A DNA stretch of 64,000 bases. It comes from Pomphorhynchus laevis (taxonomy: Eukaryota > Acanthocephala > Palaeacanthocephala > Echinorhynchida > Pomphorhynchidae). Both the position numbers and the translations under genes were made by a program. The notes under the pieces were generated by a model. It had not been told where the DNA came from and ran no database searches. It was given only the letters and a program-made list of their open reading frames with translations. Positions 33,801 through 47,400 of this stretch are shown here, piece by piece. Each line of letters starts with the position of its first letter. Position 1 is the stretch's first letter. The stretch covers positions 62,001-126,000 of the forward strand of contig WNNJ02001723.1 in NCBI GenBank assembly GCA_012934845.2, written 5' to 3'.

Positions 33801-35404
33801 ATGATATTTTGTTGATTTATATATTGTATAAATTATTTACGTGGATTTCGGTTGCTTTAAATATTTGTTGCTTTTAATCTGTAATTTCAGATGAAATACG
33901 TCATGATCGTATATTTGGTCGTCTTCAATGTTGGGTCAGGAATATGTGTCGAAACCTGATAATAGCAATTCCTCCTTATGACCTCTATTCATTATTCGTT
34001 TATTATATTATTTATTATTCAATTCTAATAAATTGATTTTTTTATCTTTAACTTTATATAAATATAAATTGTATAAAATATAATATTATCATTTATTATT
34101 TATAGTTATTTATCAATATTTTTAATTTATAAATAGTATAAAATACTTAGACTCAGTTAGCTGATCTGTTTTATCTTCCTTTTAATTTTGCTTTTAATTT
34201 TGTACTGTTTTTGCTTCACGTGTATTTTGCTATTAATATTCAATGTTTCTTTCATCTGTCCATATTTGCGTTTAACAGCAAAGAATAGTTTTCAAATATC
34301 TAACGCGTAGTTAAGTTTGGAATCATCAATAATTTGTATCTGTGATTTATTCAGTCATATTTTAGATAAGAGCAGATAAAAGTTTTATTCTCAAAGTACT
34401 GGATTGTTTCTCTGGAGTTAATTCCTTTTTCATCCCGAACATTTTACATGATAACTCCGAAATATTTTATATTTATAAAATTTCAAAGATGTAAAATACA
34501 ATTATCAAAATATTGTATTTTTATATTATAATTAAATCAAATCAGCTAACTGAGTCTAGGTATTTAATACATAATAATTACAAAACATAATATGACCGGG
34601 TCTTTTATGACCCGGTCATCTTTAATGACCCGATTTTGCATTGTTCTTTAATTCTAATTTAAGCTAACGATAAAAATAATAATAATGCTAAATCAAATTT
34701 TAATAATTAAATAATAAAATTAATAATTGTTTTTAGATTTTCTATAATTTAAATTAAGTTAAAATAAAAAACTGAAATTTAAAATAAGCGTCATTTTTAT
34801 TAATTGACTAATAAATAACAGACGTTGTATCAGAATAAGAATTAGAGGTTATCAGGAGGAACTGCTATGCTATCAGGTTTCGGCCCCTAACTCCTCTACC
34901 CAACATAGCAGCGGGGCCAAATACATGCTAATGATGTATTTCCTCTGAAATAACTATCTAGTATATTATTCTAATACAAAGTATATTATTTATTATCCAT
35001 CCATAAAAATTCGCCACTTAAGAGTTTAAATTTATTCATTATATTATTGTGTTGATTTATATATTTTACTATTTTCTGCTTGATACTATTTTTATAGTAA
35101 CCTAGTTTAAAATATGTATCTATTAAATTATTCAAATGATTTTGAAGAAAGCCAATATCATTACATGTTGTTGCAATTCTGAAAATTTCATCATTTAATG
35201 TATTATATTTTATATTATATGGTATGCCTGAATGCTTATGCAAAAATATGTTTCTTGTATAATGTTATATTAAATATTATATTTTGGAAATGGTCATTAT
35301 TCTATAATTACACGCTCCATAGTTTAATGCATACATGTTCAAAGATAGACTCGTATTGCATATATAATATATTTGCATATTCGTATGCTATATAATTAGC
35401 ATAA

Positions 35405-35485
<81 letters not shown>

Positions 35486-38400
35486 ATCGGTAGATCAAAT
35501 ATATACATGCATGACGATTGTCGCTGAGGTGACACTATAGTTAAGTTCACGATGTGATTCTCCAGTGAGCAAATTTTAGTAATGAAATCGAAGGTTTCTA
35601 TCGGGAAAATTTTTTGTAATGGTTTAAGCATTCAAATTAAATTTTTAAGTCTTAACATTTTGACTAAACAAATGTAAAATACTCAACATGTTTAATCTGT
35701 AATATTATTTGTATCAAATTGATTTGTTCTTGAAGAATTAATACAATGTTTTCGAAGCATTAATACAATTGCGATCGATAAATTTTACTTAATTTACTGA
35801 ATGGTAAATTTCCAAATTTTAATTATTTAGAATTTATTTAAACTGTCTCAATTACGGTTGTTGACCATAAGCGACAATGAAATCGAATTTCTTTCTCCAG
35901 ATATTTCAAATCTAGTTCTTCTGGAACAACTTGATTGCTCCCGAAATGGTTAGTAAATTAAAAATATGTCGTATTGATACTTATATATTTTTGCAGAACT
36001 GATTTGTTTACCTGACGAAATTCGATTCTGCGAAAGTCTTCAAATCTTAAATATTAGTGGAAATCCACTACAAAATGGGTATGTTTGGCATCTTTTATGA
36101 CCCGGTCATCTTTAATGACCCGGTCATCTTTAATGACCCGATTTTGCATTGTTCTTTAATTCTAATTTAAGCTAACGATAAAAATAATAATAATGCTAAA
36201 TCAAAATTTAATAATTAAATAATAAAATTAATAATTGTTTTTAGATTTTATATAATTTAAATCAAGTTAAAAAAATGAAATTTAAAATAAACGTCATTTT
36301 TATGAATTGACTAATAAATAACAGACGTTGTATCAGAATAAGAATTAGAGGTCATCAGGAGGAACTGCTATGCTATCAGGTTTCGGCCCCTAACTCCTCT
36401 ACCCAACATAGCAGCGGGGCTAAATACATGCTAATGATGTATTTCCTCTGAAATAACTATCTAGTATCTTATTCTAATGCAAAGTATATTATTTATTATC
36501 CATCCATAAAAATTTGCCACTTAAGAGTTTAAATTTATTCTTTATATTATTGTGTTGATTTATATATTTTACTATTTTCTGCTTGATGTTATTTTTATAG
36601 TAACCTAGTTTAAAATATGTATCTATTAAATTATTTAAATGATTTTGAAGAAAGCCAATATCATTACATATTGTTGCAATTCTTAAAATTTCATTATTTA
36701 ATGTATTATATTTTATATTATATGGTATGCATGAATGCTCATGCAAAAATATGTTTCTTGTAAATTTAAATATGTCATCTTTACGATATAAATTAATAGT
36801 AGTTTTAGTTAATGTTAATTTAATGTTCATATCTAGATATACACCTTCTTTATCATTAATATTGGTTTTGTTAAGAATAAGGCTTTCTGGATAAATTTGT
36901 TCACTAATTGAATAAAAATTATTAGAATTAAATACACATATATCATCAATGTATCGAAACATATATTTCATATATTTATATTGTTTAGATTTAGTTTTTA
37001 CACAGTTATGAACAAATTCATATTCTATAAAGCTTAAAAACAAGTCAGCTATAATTGGGCTACTATTACCACCCATTGGAACACCTTTTACTTGTCTAAA
37101 TATAGATGTCCCTACTTTTAAATAATTTTGATTTATCAAAATATTTAAGGATTCTATTAATTCAATTTTATCCATATATTTATATTTGTTTGATGGTTTA
37201 ATTTTTGTTAGATAGGCCTTATAATTATTATAACATATATATGTATATCTTTTTTTGAATATAAGATTAATTAATTTTACTAACGCTTCTTTAATATCTA
37301 CTATACCTAGATTTGTACAAAGAGTACTAAAATCGTATGTATTTATATTTTGAAAATTTATTCCTTTTATCTGTTCTAAAAATTCTTTTGTAGAATTAAT
37401 ACTGAAATAGTGTTTTATACCAGTATTAATTTCGATTACCTTGCAATATTTTTTAAAGTGTGCTTTAATTGATAATTTGATCGATAATTAATCGAAAATT
37501 TGTTTTATTTTTATTCCTTCAGCTGCTGATAACTTCCACTATTTTAAGGATCTGCACGATCATTAAATAAAAGTTATCAAAAAAGTTATAAGACAGTTAT
37601 TAAAAGTTTTTATCTTTCCCTATCGTTATAGATTTGATTCGAAATCAGAAATACTTTTGATTTAATTCATTTAGCGAATTTTTATTCAGTGAACACTAAA
37701 AACACACACGAGTATAATGCTCATTATCTAAGGACTACAAAATATAGGTATTGGTCAGCAATCATAATGATTACTAATTTCGAATTAGTGAATTAAATAT
37801 TAAATTAAATTTTAAATTTTATTTAAATTAAAATTAATTTTAATAAATTTTAATCAATTAAAATTAAATTTTTTTAATGTTTAATTAAATTTTTGAATTT
37901 TTTATAACTGTAAATTCATTATAATGAGGTTTATCTCAGTAGATCATAATCTGATGAGATGAACAATTTAAAATTCATTACAATTCCGTCATTTCACACA
38001 ATTTCATTTGACATTGCATTTCAATTTTTAATCTTTTTAACTTAAATTTAATTTTCCACTTGTATTCATTACAGATGATAATGCAGATTATGTTTTGACA
38101 TATTTTTGTGTTAACGAAGCATTAATATCTATTAATTATTTTGTTTTCATTATACTTTGCTATGAAGTCACCTTTGTTGAATTCAAACTAGAATATGTGT
38201 CGAGTCTTTTTGTCTTCGTCAAAGACAGTTAAAGACAAACAAATAGAGTCGCCGGGTGTAATATTGCGACAAAAAAAGTTAAAAATATACTAGTAAGATC
38301 AAAGCTAACAAGCATGAAATTGACATATAATAGGATTAACAATATAATTAAATGTTCGCTGATCTCTCAGCTTCATGTTGTAAAGATGTAAAAGTTTATC

Positions 38401-41400
38401 AGATCAAAGGCTGAGTTAGTAATTATATATATTTCCAAAGCTTTCCCCCGTTACGGCTTCGTCAGTGGCTCATTGTAAGTATTTATTAGAATCAAGGCAT
38501 TTTTAAACAATGGTTAAAAATTGACGACTTGTTAAAAATTGTCTTTTTACAATGAGTCACTGACTAAGCAGTAACGCGGCGAAAGCTTTGGAAATATATA
38601 ACTAACTCAGCCTTTGATCTGATTAACTTTAACATATTGATAAGATGATTGAATGCAAACAGTATAATCGACCACGATGTATAGCGTGTTAAGTAATGAC
38701 AACTGGTAAGATTTTTCACAGTTCAGTAACTTCAAATAACTTCATTTTCAGATCCGCATTTCCTGTAGCTAGTTTAAAAATATTATCCTGTTTGCCTTTT
38801 TAAGTAACATCACGTCAACGGAAGCAATAATCTTCGTTTAAACCATATGGGTAGTGGGAAAAACCAATGATCTTTGTTTAAACACACACATATATAACTA
38901 TTAGACTATATTACATTTTACTTTATAGTCAGATATTAAGAGACTATGTTATGCAGATTTTTAAGTCAATTTCATACATGTAAAATTGTTAAAGAGACCA
39001 AATTCTGTTTTAGTTTACCAGCCGGTGTTACTGGTCTTTTAAATTTGCAGCACTTAACCTTGAATGATTGTTCGTTAACCCATCTTCCAGAAGATATAGG
39101 AAGGTAACAGGTCACGGTACAAACTGATTTTATTATTATCTATTTAGCTTAACAAACCTTCAAACCATTGAGGTACGAGAGAATCTCTTAAGAGTATTAC
39201 CAGAAAGTATTTGTCAACTAAGTTCTCTTCTGTCTATTGACCTTGGAAGTAATGAACTATGTCAACTTCCCAGGAATTTAAAATCATTGTCTAGCTTGAA
39301 GGATTTGTGGCTTGATCTGAATGAATTAGAATACCTACCATCGGTATTTAATGTAAAGTTTTCTTAATTCTATTTTAATACTTGCTAAATATTATTCAAA
39401 TTCTAGAAGAGTTTTGATATTATTAATATTATTTTTTAGTGTTCGATGTTATTTTTTATTGTTCGATGTTTAATATTATTTTTTGTTGCGAATACAAACT
39501 TGTTTTTTTTCTTTAGAAACTTAAGAATCGAAATTTCTTAGAATCTTACAAATAAAAAAAGTAAATCAAATAATATTCAATGGTAATGTATATGATGTAT
39601 ATAATGTATATTAAATAATATGATTCCGTTATACAATGTCAAATTTTGTGTTTCTTTTGATTTAGCAAATTCTTTTAATTTTGATTGATTTCATTCTTTT
39701 GCAAAAATACAAATTTGTAAAATTACTTGATAATTGTGTACCATTTTAAAGTAAATAACCAAAAACGTAAACTTTAAAATTTAGCAATGTCGTATATTTG
39801 AAATTGAAACTTTCAAAGTCAAAATAAAGCCGATTAATTAAAATAGAAACTGTATTAAGCTAGGAAAAAATATTTTTGGAGTTGTTTAAAAAATTGTAAC
39901 CAATCAAGTTTTTGAAAATTTCTAATTATACATTGTATAATGTTTGGATAATAATCATAATGTATTTGTATAAGACATTATATCATGAATTACTATTGTT
40001 TATTAAATTAAATACAATACAATATTAAATATAATATCAATAATTTATAATTAAAATATTTATAATTTATTATTAATTAATTTAAATTAATTATTAATAA
40101 ATTATTATTAATTATTAATTAAATTTACATTTTTAAATTAATACATTTAATACAATAACATTTGGGTAACTATTGGAGAACTGTAAACTATAAGTATACA
40201 ATAAAGTCTGTAATTATTTATACAAATACATAAAAAGTCTTAATATGATATAACGTCTGTAAATATATATTTTTCAATAAAGTCTGTAATATGACATAAC
40301 TATACACTATTATTATAATTACACTATTCATAAATGTATTTTTTGCTTAGTAAAATATATACTTTTTTGTATATTTTCAATTATTTATACTTTATTTATA
40401 TTCATTAGTATTTTTTTCGTAATTTCCAATTTTGTGAAATCTTATAAATATAAAGACAATTTCATTTTAAATGCTTGTTAGATATGAATTTACTTACTGC
40501 GCGTTTTATTGCCAGAGACAACTTTCATCGAAAGTGTCAATGATTACTCAAGAATGTGAACACATTTTTATTACATTTTAATATTATCACTTAAAACATT
40601 ACATTCTATATAGATAAATTGAGATTTAAATGTTTGCTATAGTTAATTACTTTGAGAAATATGGTATTTAATGAATATAATCGATATCTTTATGATATAT
40701 TAATATTTGTAATATTTACTGTATACATTCAAACTGATAAACATTTTGAAATTTTTTGATAATTGATGCTTCAGAATAAGATAGCGTTTTCCGTAACGCT
40801 TTGATCGTTTTAGGAGATAGGAGATCTACATAATCTACAGTGTCTCGATGTTTCTTATAACCGATTATCCGTGCTTCCCGAAACAATCGGACAACTTCAT
40901 AGTCTTACCAATTTGGAGCTTAGTTCAAATTGCATCAGGGAAATTCCAGATAAATTGCACGAGCTTAAATGCCTCAATCTTATTAAATTAAATAGTAACC
41001 AACTGTCATATTTACCAGAAAGTATTGGAGGGTATTACTTTTTATTTTTTACAAATTTTTATATATTTTTTTGGTAGTAATAATCTTTCAAGTTCTATTT
41101 ATTTGGTTTTGATGGCTTTGTTGAACTGTTATATCGGTTTTTATATTAATCAATTGCAAGCGTTTGATTGTAATCAATCATGAGTTTGCGTTTTTCACAA
41201 AAACGCAAACTTTTGATTCATATAAATGAATCAAAACTTGTGATACGTATTAATGATCAAATATATAATTTAAATTCAACTTTTGTGTATTAAATAACTA
41301 TAGTTTATAACTACAACTCAACTTTTGTAGTTTTAAACTTTTATAAACTACAAAATTAATTAATTTATCAATATCTTCAAAGTTTTTCTTTATATGAAAG

Positions 41401-44400
41401 ATTTGCAACATTACTTCAGCAAAACTGCACTTTACGTCGCACCCCAATCTTTGACTTTAAAAGAATATCGAATATTTTGTGATAGTCACGTCGTGTATAC
41501 TTCATGTTATCTAAAATTAGAAATAGATGATGAAAACTCAAAAATTATAAAATAGAAATTAAATTTAATTAATTAATTTAATTATTTCAAATTATTATTA
41601 TTTTTATTGTTTTTACAATTTTAAATAGGTTTGAAAATTTAAATAACATTTATTAAAAAAATCTTAGCTTTTGATCTCAAAATATATTTCAGTTGTTTGT
41701 GTTCTATGTATTTATTATTTAACGACTATTATTTATTATTTAACTTTAAAGACTTAAAATTACAATTTAAATTAAAACTAATTAATTAAATTACAATTTA
41801 AAAATTAAAAAAAATAAACTAACTTGTCTCATTCATCAACGCATAAATTCTCTATTGTACAAAATCAACATTTCTGATAGAAAACTAACTAACAAAATAC
41901 GATTGTTTAAATATTGTTTAAATATTGAAAAAATCCATTTAATCTGAAATTAATTCAATTAATCTATTTTATTTATATAAACTAAATTGCAAAACGAATT
42001 ATAGTTGACGAATTATACTATTAAAATGCGATGAATACTATTTAAATGCGATATAAATGATCATAATATGTAATTATATATATTATATATGACAATTATA
42101 TTACATTATATTATATATATTAATTACATAATATGTAATTTTTGAACAAGCATAACATGAAATGCGAGATTTTTACATGCTAACTCTGAAAATAAGTATA
42201 ATGTCATTTTCCCAATGACCGCTTCAACCCAGCTATTTAAAATAATATTAAAGTTCCTTGTTTCCTCTACTATTCCAGAAATACCTTTACACTATGCTAT
42301 AATAGGTTACATTTAAAGAGATGCGAACTCAGTCTTTTTAAAGCAAACGAAGAAGGTGCAAATAAATATATAGTATGCTTTTACAATTGACGTTTAATGG
42401 ATATATTTTTATTAATATAAAATATATTAATTATTGTTGAGTGTTTCTGAAAATTTAAACTTAACCAATATTTATTTTATAAATTACATATATAACAAAT
42501 ATAATATATTATATACTTATAATGTTATAATATCTATTGTAATATATAATATACCATAATATATTATACATCTAATGCATTATATATCTAATATATTATA
42601 AACAAATATTATAAATGATAGTAGCACGTATCTAAATTATATTTTTTAGAATTTAAACTAGAACAGAACCTCATTCTGCAGCAACTATTTGATAATAATG
42701 ATTTCATTGTCGTCAATAAAATTAGGTCATGCTGCAACAAGGTCTTTTTAAAATTAGTCTGTTATTACTAAAATTATAAAAAAGGACAATTTTATGCACA
42801 AATTTATTAAATCAATTACAATTATATTTAGACTTTATTAATTAATAAAGTTTTTTATTAATTTTATTTTAAAATGCAAAATAAAATTTAAAATTAACAT
42901 TTTCGAATTAATAAATAATAAATTATATAAATTATTTAATTAATTTAAAATACAAAATGAAATTGAAATTAACATTTTCAAATTAATAAATAATAAATTA
43001 TATTTATAAATTAATATTTATGATTTAAATACTAAAAAATGACCAGTATATTTTCGGTTAATTATTACAAATTTTCAAGAACAATGAGTGAAACTAATCT
43101 GTTACTGATTTTCAAAAATTGTAATATTTTAATTAAATATAATTTGAATTTCAAACTACCTAAAGTGTTGTTTTTAAGTAATATTTTGTTAAGCTGTACG
43201 TCATTAATCGAGTTAATTGTGAATGACAATCTTTTACGAGTAAGTATGCCTTGATTTTTTTGTGATGAGAAATTATTATAATATAACATTTGTATGCATC
43301 AAACTGCATTTGCTTAATTCGTGTCAAGAACATTCTGCTAAATAATATTTTACTTGCCACATTCAATAGGTGTATAAGTGAACGAAACATTAGATTAAAT
43401 GCTAACATATTTAATTTTTAAATATTAAATAGTAATTTAATATTTTACGAAATTGCTGATATAATAAAAATATTTTGCAATATCTAAATATTTCTTTAAA
43501 GTGTTAAAATGTTTGCTAATTATATCTATTTTTCTATCAGAATATTTTCATTGAATTCTTGCAGGATTTTCGTAGAATTCTTTCAACTGCTTCACGTATC
43601 GTCATTTTTATTCATTAATTTAGTAATAATATTTAATCAAGGAAGTAGAAATAATGTGTTTACTATTTAATATTGTGTTTACCATATTAATATGTGTTTA
43701 CCATATTATCACATTTTCATTTATTAGGAAAAATAAATTTTTGAAGTTGACGTAAAATTAATAAATTTTACTCTATATTTTTCGTGATGTGATAAATTGT
43801 TTTGTTGTGATAATTCTCTGTCTAATGATTAAAGTGTCGGCATATATTTAATAAACTTACATATAATTAAAAACAAATATTAACGTTTTTATTATTAAAT
43901 GTGTTTTCGTATTTTCATATTTGTACTGTTGTTTATGTGCTCGTGTTAGTTCTATAATTTTTTCATTAATTTCTACATTCAGTAGCCATTGGAGCTTTCA
44001 CAATACTGCACATCGTTTACAATTTTACCGAGTAAATTTTACATCTTTTACAAATAAATAAATGAATAATTTTATAATTATAAATTAAATAAAATTGATT
44101 ATAATTTTTGATTAAATTTTGAATAATTTTATAATCATAAATTAAATAAAATTGATTATAATTTTTGATTAAATTTTGATTAATTAGTGATAAATTAGTG
44201 ATTTCATGGTTTATAAAAATATCGTAAAATATATTATTTTGGCTTTGATCAGGCTTGAAATAACTTGTTCTTTGTTCTTGAATTATCGTGTTACATAAAG
44301 GCACAATGTTTAAAGTTTTAATTTAAAATACGTATTTGAAAATCTCACTTATTTAGTGATAAAATATTTTAACCATACATTCAATCATACACTGAATTCC

Positions 44401-47400
44401 TTTTACTTTGTGAAAAATTTTATGTGAAGAGAGCAATTGCTTTAGCAATTTGTTTCTTTTCATTCATTCTTTTCATTCTTTTCTTTTCAGGTGAATTAAT
44501 TTTTTAATTAATAAAAAATAATATAAAAATAATCAACTTTAATATATTATAATATATATTATATTAAAATATGTATAGTACACTATAATACATAATAAAA
44601 TATATTATATTTATATTATATTTATAAGATAAATAATTATTTATTATTATACATAATACATATATAATAATATATGTTATACATGATACATATATATTAT
44701 ATATTAATATAATATACAAATAGACATCGTCTGTTATTTATTATTCAATTCATAAAAATTAGCAGGAAATTTTTTATGGATTGATAATAAATAATATACT
44801 TTGTATTTAAGAGATGATCAAATTTAATCAGAGGAAATACGTCCTTAACACGTATTTGGCCCCGCTGCTATGTCGGGTTGAGGAATAGGAGCTAAAACCT
44901 GATATCATAGCAGTTCCTCCTGATGACCTACAATCATTATTCTGAGGCATCCTCTATTATTTATTAGTAATTCATAAAAATCGACTATTATTTTGAATTT
45001 AAAATTTAAATTTGAACTTGATGTAAATATAAATGGTATAAAATCTTATAATTATTTAATTTTTATCTTTATTTTTATTTATATATCATATGAAATACGT
45101 AGACTCAGTTATCTGATCTGATTCATTGCTTACACAAGCCGTTATTCTTCATTGGTCAATTTAATATTTTCCTCGTGTGGTTGTTTGAATCCTATCAGCA
45201 TCACTGTACACTACAATCAGCGTGGGCGGACCTCATCGGCAGTGAGCCCACGCTTACATTTCGTGTTTCGGTCCTGTTAATGTTTCTCACTCCTTGTCGC
45301 CGAATTGCTGGTTTTTATTTGGCTTATATATCAAATTACACAATTAATGTGTTCGATATTTGGTGTGAGCGGTAACTATTATACGCAATTCGAATTTACC
45401 ACACACCGATTTTTCATTCCGTTTTTATACGAAATGTTCACTGCACAATAAACCGTAAGCTGTCTTTTTACTGTTGTGAATATTGCTTACACGAGCCGAT
45501 TTTCTTCAATTATCCTCATGTGGCTGTTTGAATCTTATCAGCATCACGGTACACTATAATCAGAGTGGATGGACCTCATCAACAGTGAGCCCACGCTGAC
45601 ATTTCGTGTTTCGATTCTGTTACTGTTTCTGCTGAACTCCTTGTCGCCAAAATGCTGGTTTATATTAGGCTTATATATCAAATTTCACAATTAATGTGTT
45701 CTATATTTGGTGTGGGCGATAACTATTATTCGCAATTCGAATCCACGGAATGTTAGCTTGTATACACTGCTGATGATGCCCACCCAAGTTGATTGTAGTG
45801 CGCGATGTTGCTGATGGGATTAAAATAACAACAAGAGGGAAATATAAAAACCGACTAATGCAATTAATAATATAATATTATTTTTGATCTACTTTTCTTT
45901 TTAATTTCATACATTTCTACCTCAATTTTTTAATATGTTAAATGAACTGATTTTTCCCTCATTATATTCATTCATCATTTCAGTTATTTAAACAATTTAG
46001 TTTCGATTTTCAATTATTATTACTAATTTGTGTACACCTCATGTTTTTATCTTAGAATCTGCCTAACTCGATTGGATGTTTAAAGTACCTTACCAATTTA
46101 AATGCTGATAAGAACCTTTTATCTAAATTGCCAGAATCGGTAATATCTTAATGGTCATTATTTAAAAGCTACATTTTCACATTTGAAGATTATTGGTTGT
46201 GAACGGTTAGGTATAATGTCACTGCGATATAATCGTCTTAAACAGATATCTCCTATGCTTAGTAAATTACAGCATCTTAAGGTTTTAGACCTTACAGGGA
46301 ATTTGTATGTTACAATATATAAAACGATTTGAATAATAACTTGTATATATTATTTAGCCTGAATAATTTACCAAGATCGTTCCTAAATTCTTCTTTGAAA
46401 GCTATTTGGCTTTCAGAAAATCAGGTATTCACTTTCTGAGTTTCTGCATTTTTCATATTGCAAGTTAATGAAGCAATGCATTGACTTGGTAATTGTAAAA
46501 GTCATTGGTTTCGCGTTATATGTATTAGATAGTGAGCGTTACAAAGAAAATTTTCAAAATTATTTTGGAAATATGTGTTTAAAATAATTCAATTTGAATA
46601 AAAATACCTATCATCCATTTCATCTTCAAGATAATTTTGCTATGGATATCTGCGCATCAAGCACATGATGGAAACAATTCTAAATATTGAATAAATTGAA
46701 TAAGATTTATTCAGTTTAAGTTCTATAAATTAATTGAATTGAATCTGTAAGGGTCAATGGTATTCCTATACGTCTAGGAAAAAACTTGATATCTTAAAAT
46801 AATTCAATTTGAATAAAAAATACCTTCCCCCCCTTTCATCTTCAAAAGGATTTTGCTTTGGATCTATGCGCCTCACGCACATGATGGAAACAGTAATAAA
46901 TAAATAATAAATACTAAAATAAACTAAAATAAATTGTTTTTAAGCGTCATTTATTAAATGGTTTTTATAAACCTTATTTTAAACATAATATAATTTTATT
47001 TTTAATTTTAAAATAGGCACAACCAATATTACGATTTCAAGAGGACATTGATGACCAAACAGGCTTAGAAGTATTGACATGTTTTCTTCTTCCGCAGCAA
47101 CAGTATTCTGTGCCTTCATGTGTGCTTGTTCCAAAAACCTCAATGGCCATAGCAAATGAAGATGATGATCAGCATGTAATTCCTCGAAGTGGTGTTGTTA
47201 AATTTGTTGTTGATGATACTAGAAAGACTGATGACAACAACGGCGATGTAAGCTGGGCGTTTATTTTAAGTTAACAAATTTATATCTTTTTCGATGTATG
47301 TAAAATCAGCTCAAATGAACAAACTTTTCAGAATGTTTAGAACAGCTACACTCATAGACAAAGCGCTTCTACTCCGAAAGATCTAAGATCTTGGAAAAAA

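Noticed and set aside
35308-35631. 107-codon minus-strand ORF rich in Tyr-Ile
   Set aside because: It reads through the TA microsatellite; no coding signal outside it.
36342-36414. Calling the PLE1 core a functional hammerhead ribozyme
   Set aside because: The boxes are present, but the interval between stem III and CTGATGA is too short for a closed stem I; only a structured motif can be claimed.
40871-41077. Reading scrib exon 6 through to the stop at 41077
   Set aside because: The tail becomes Phe-rich AT sequence after the GTATTA donor; the LRR pattern ends there.
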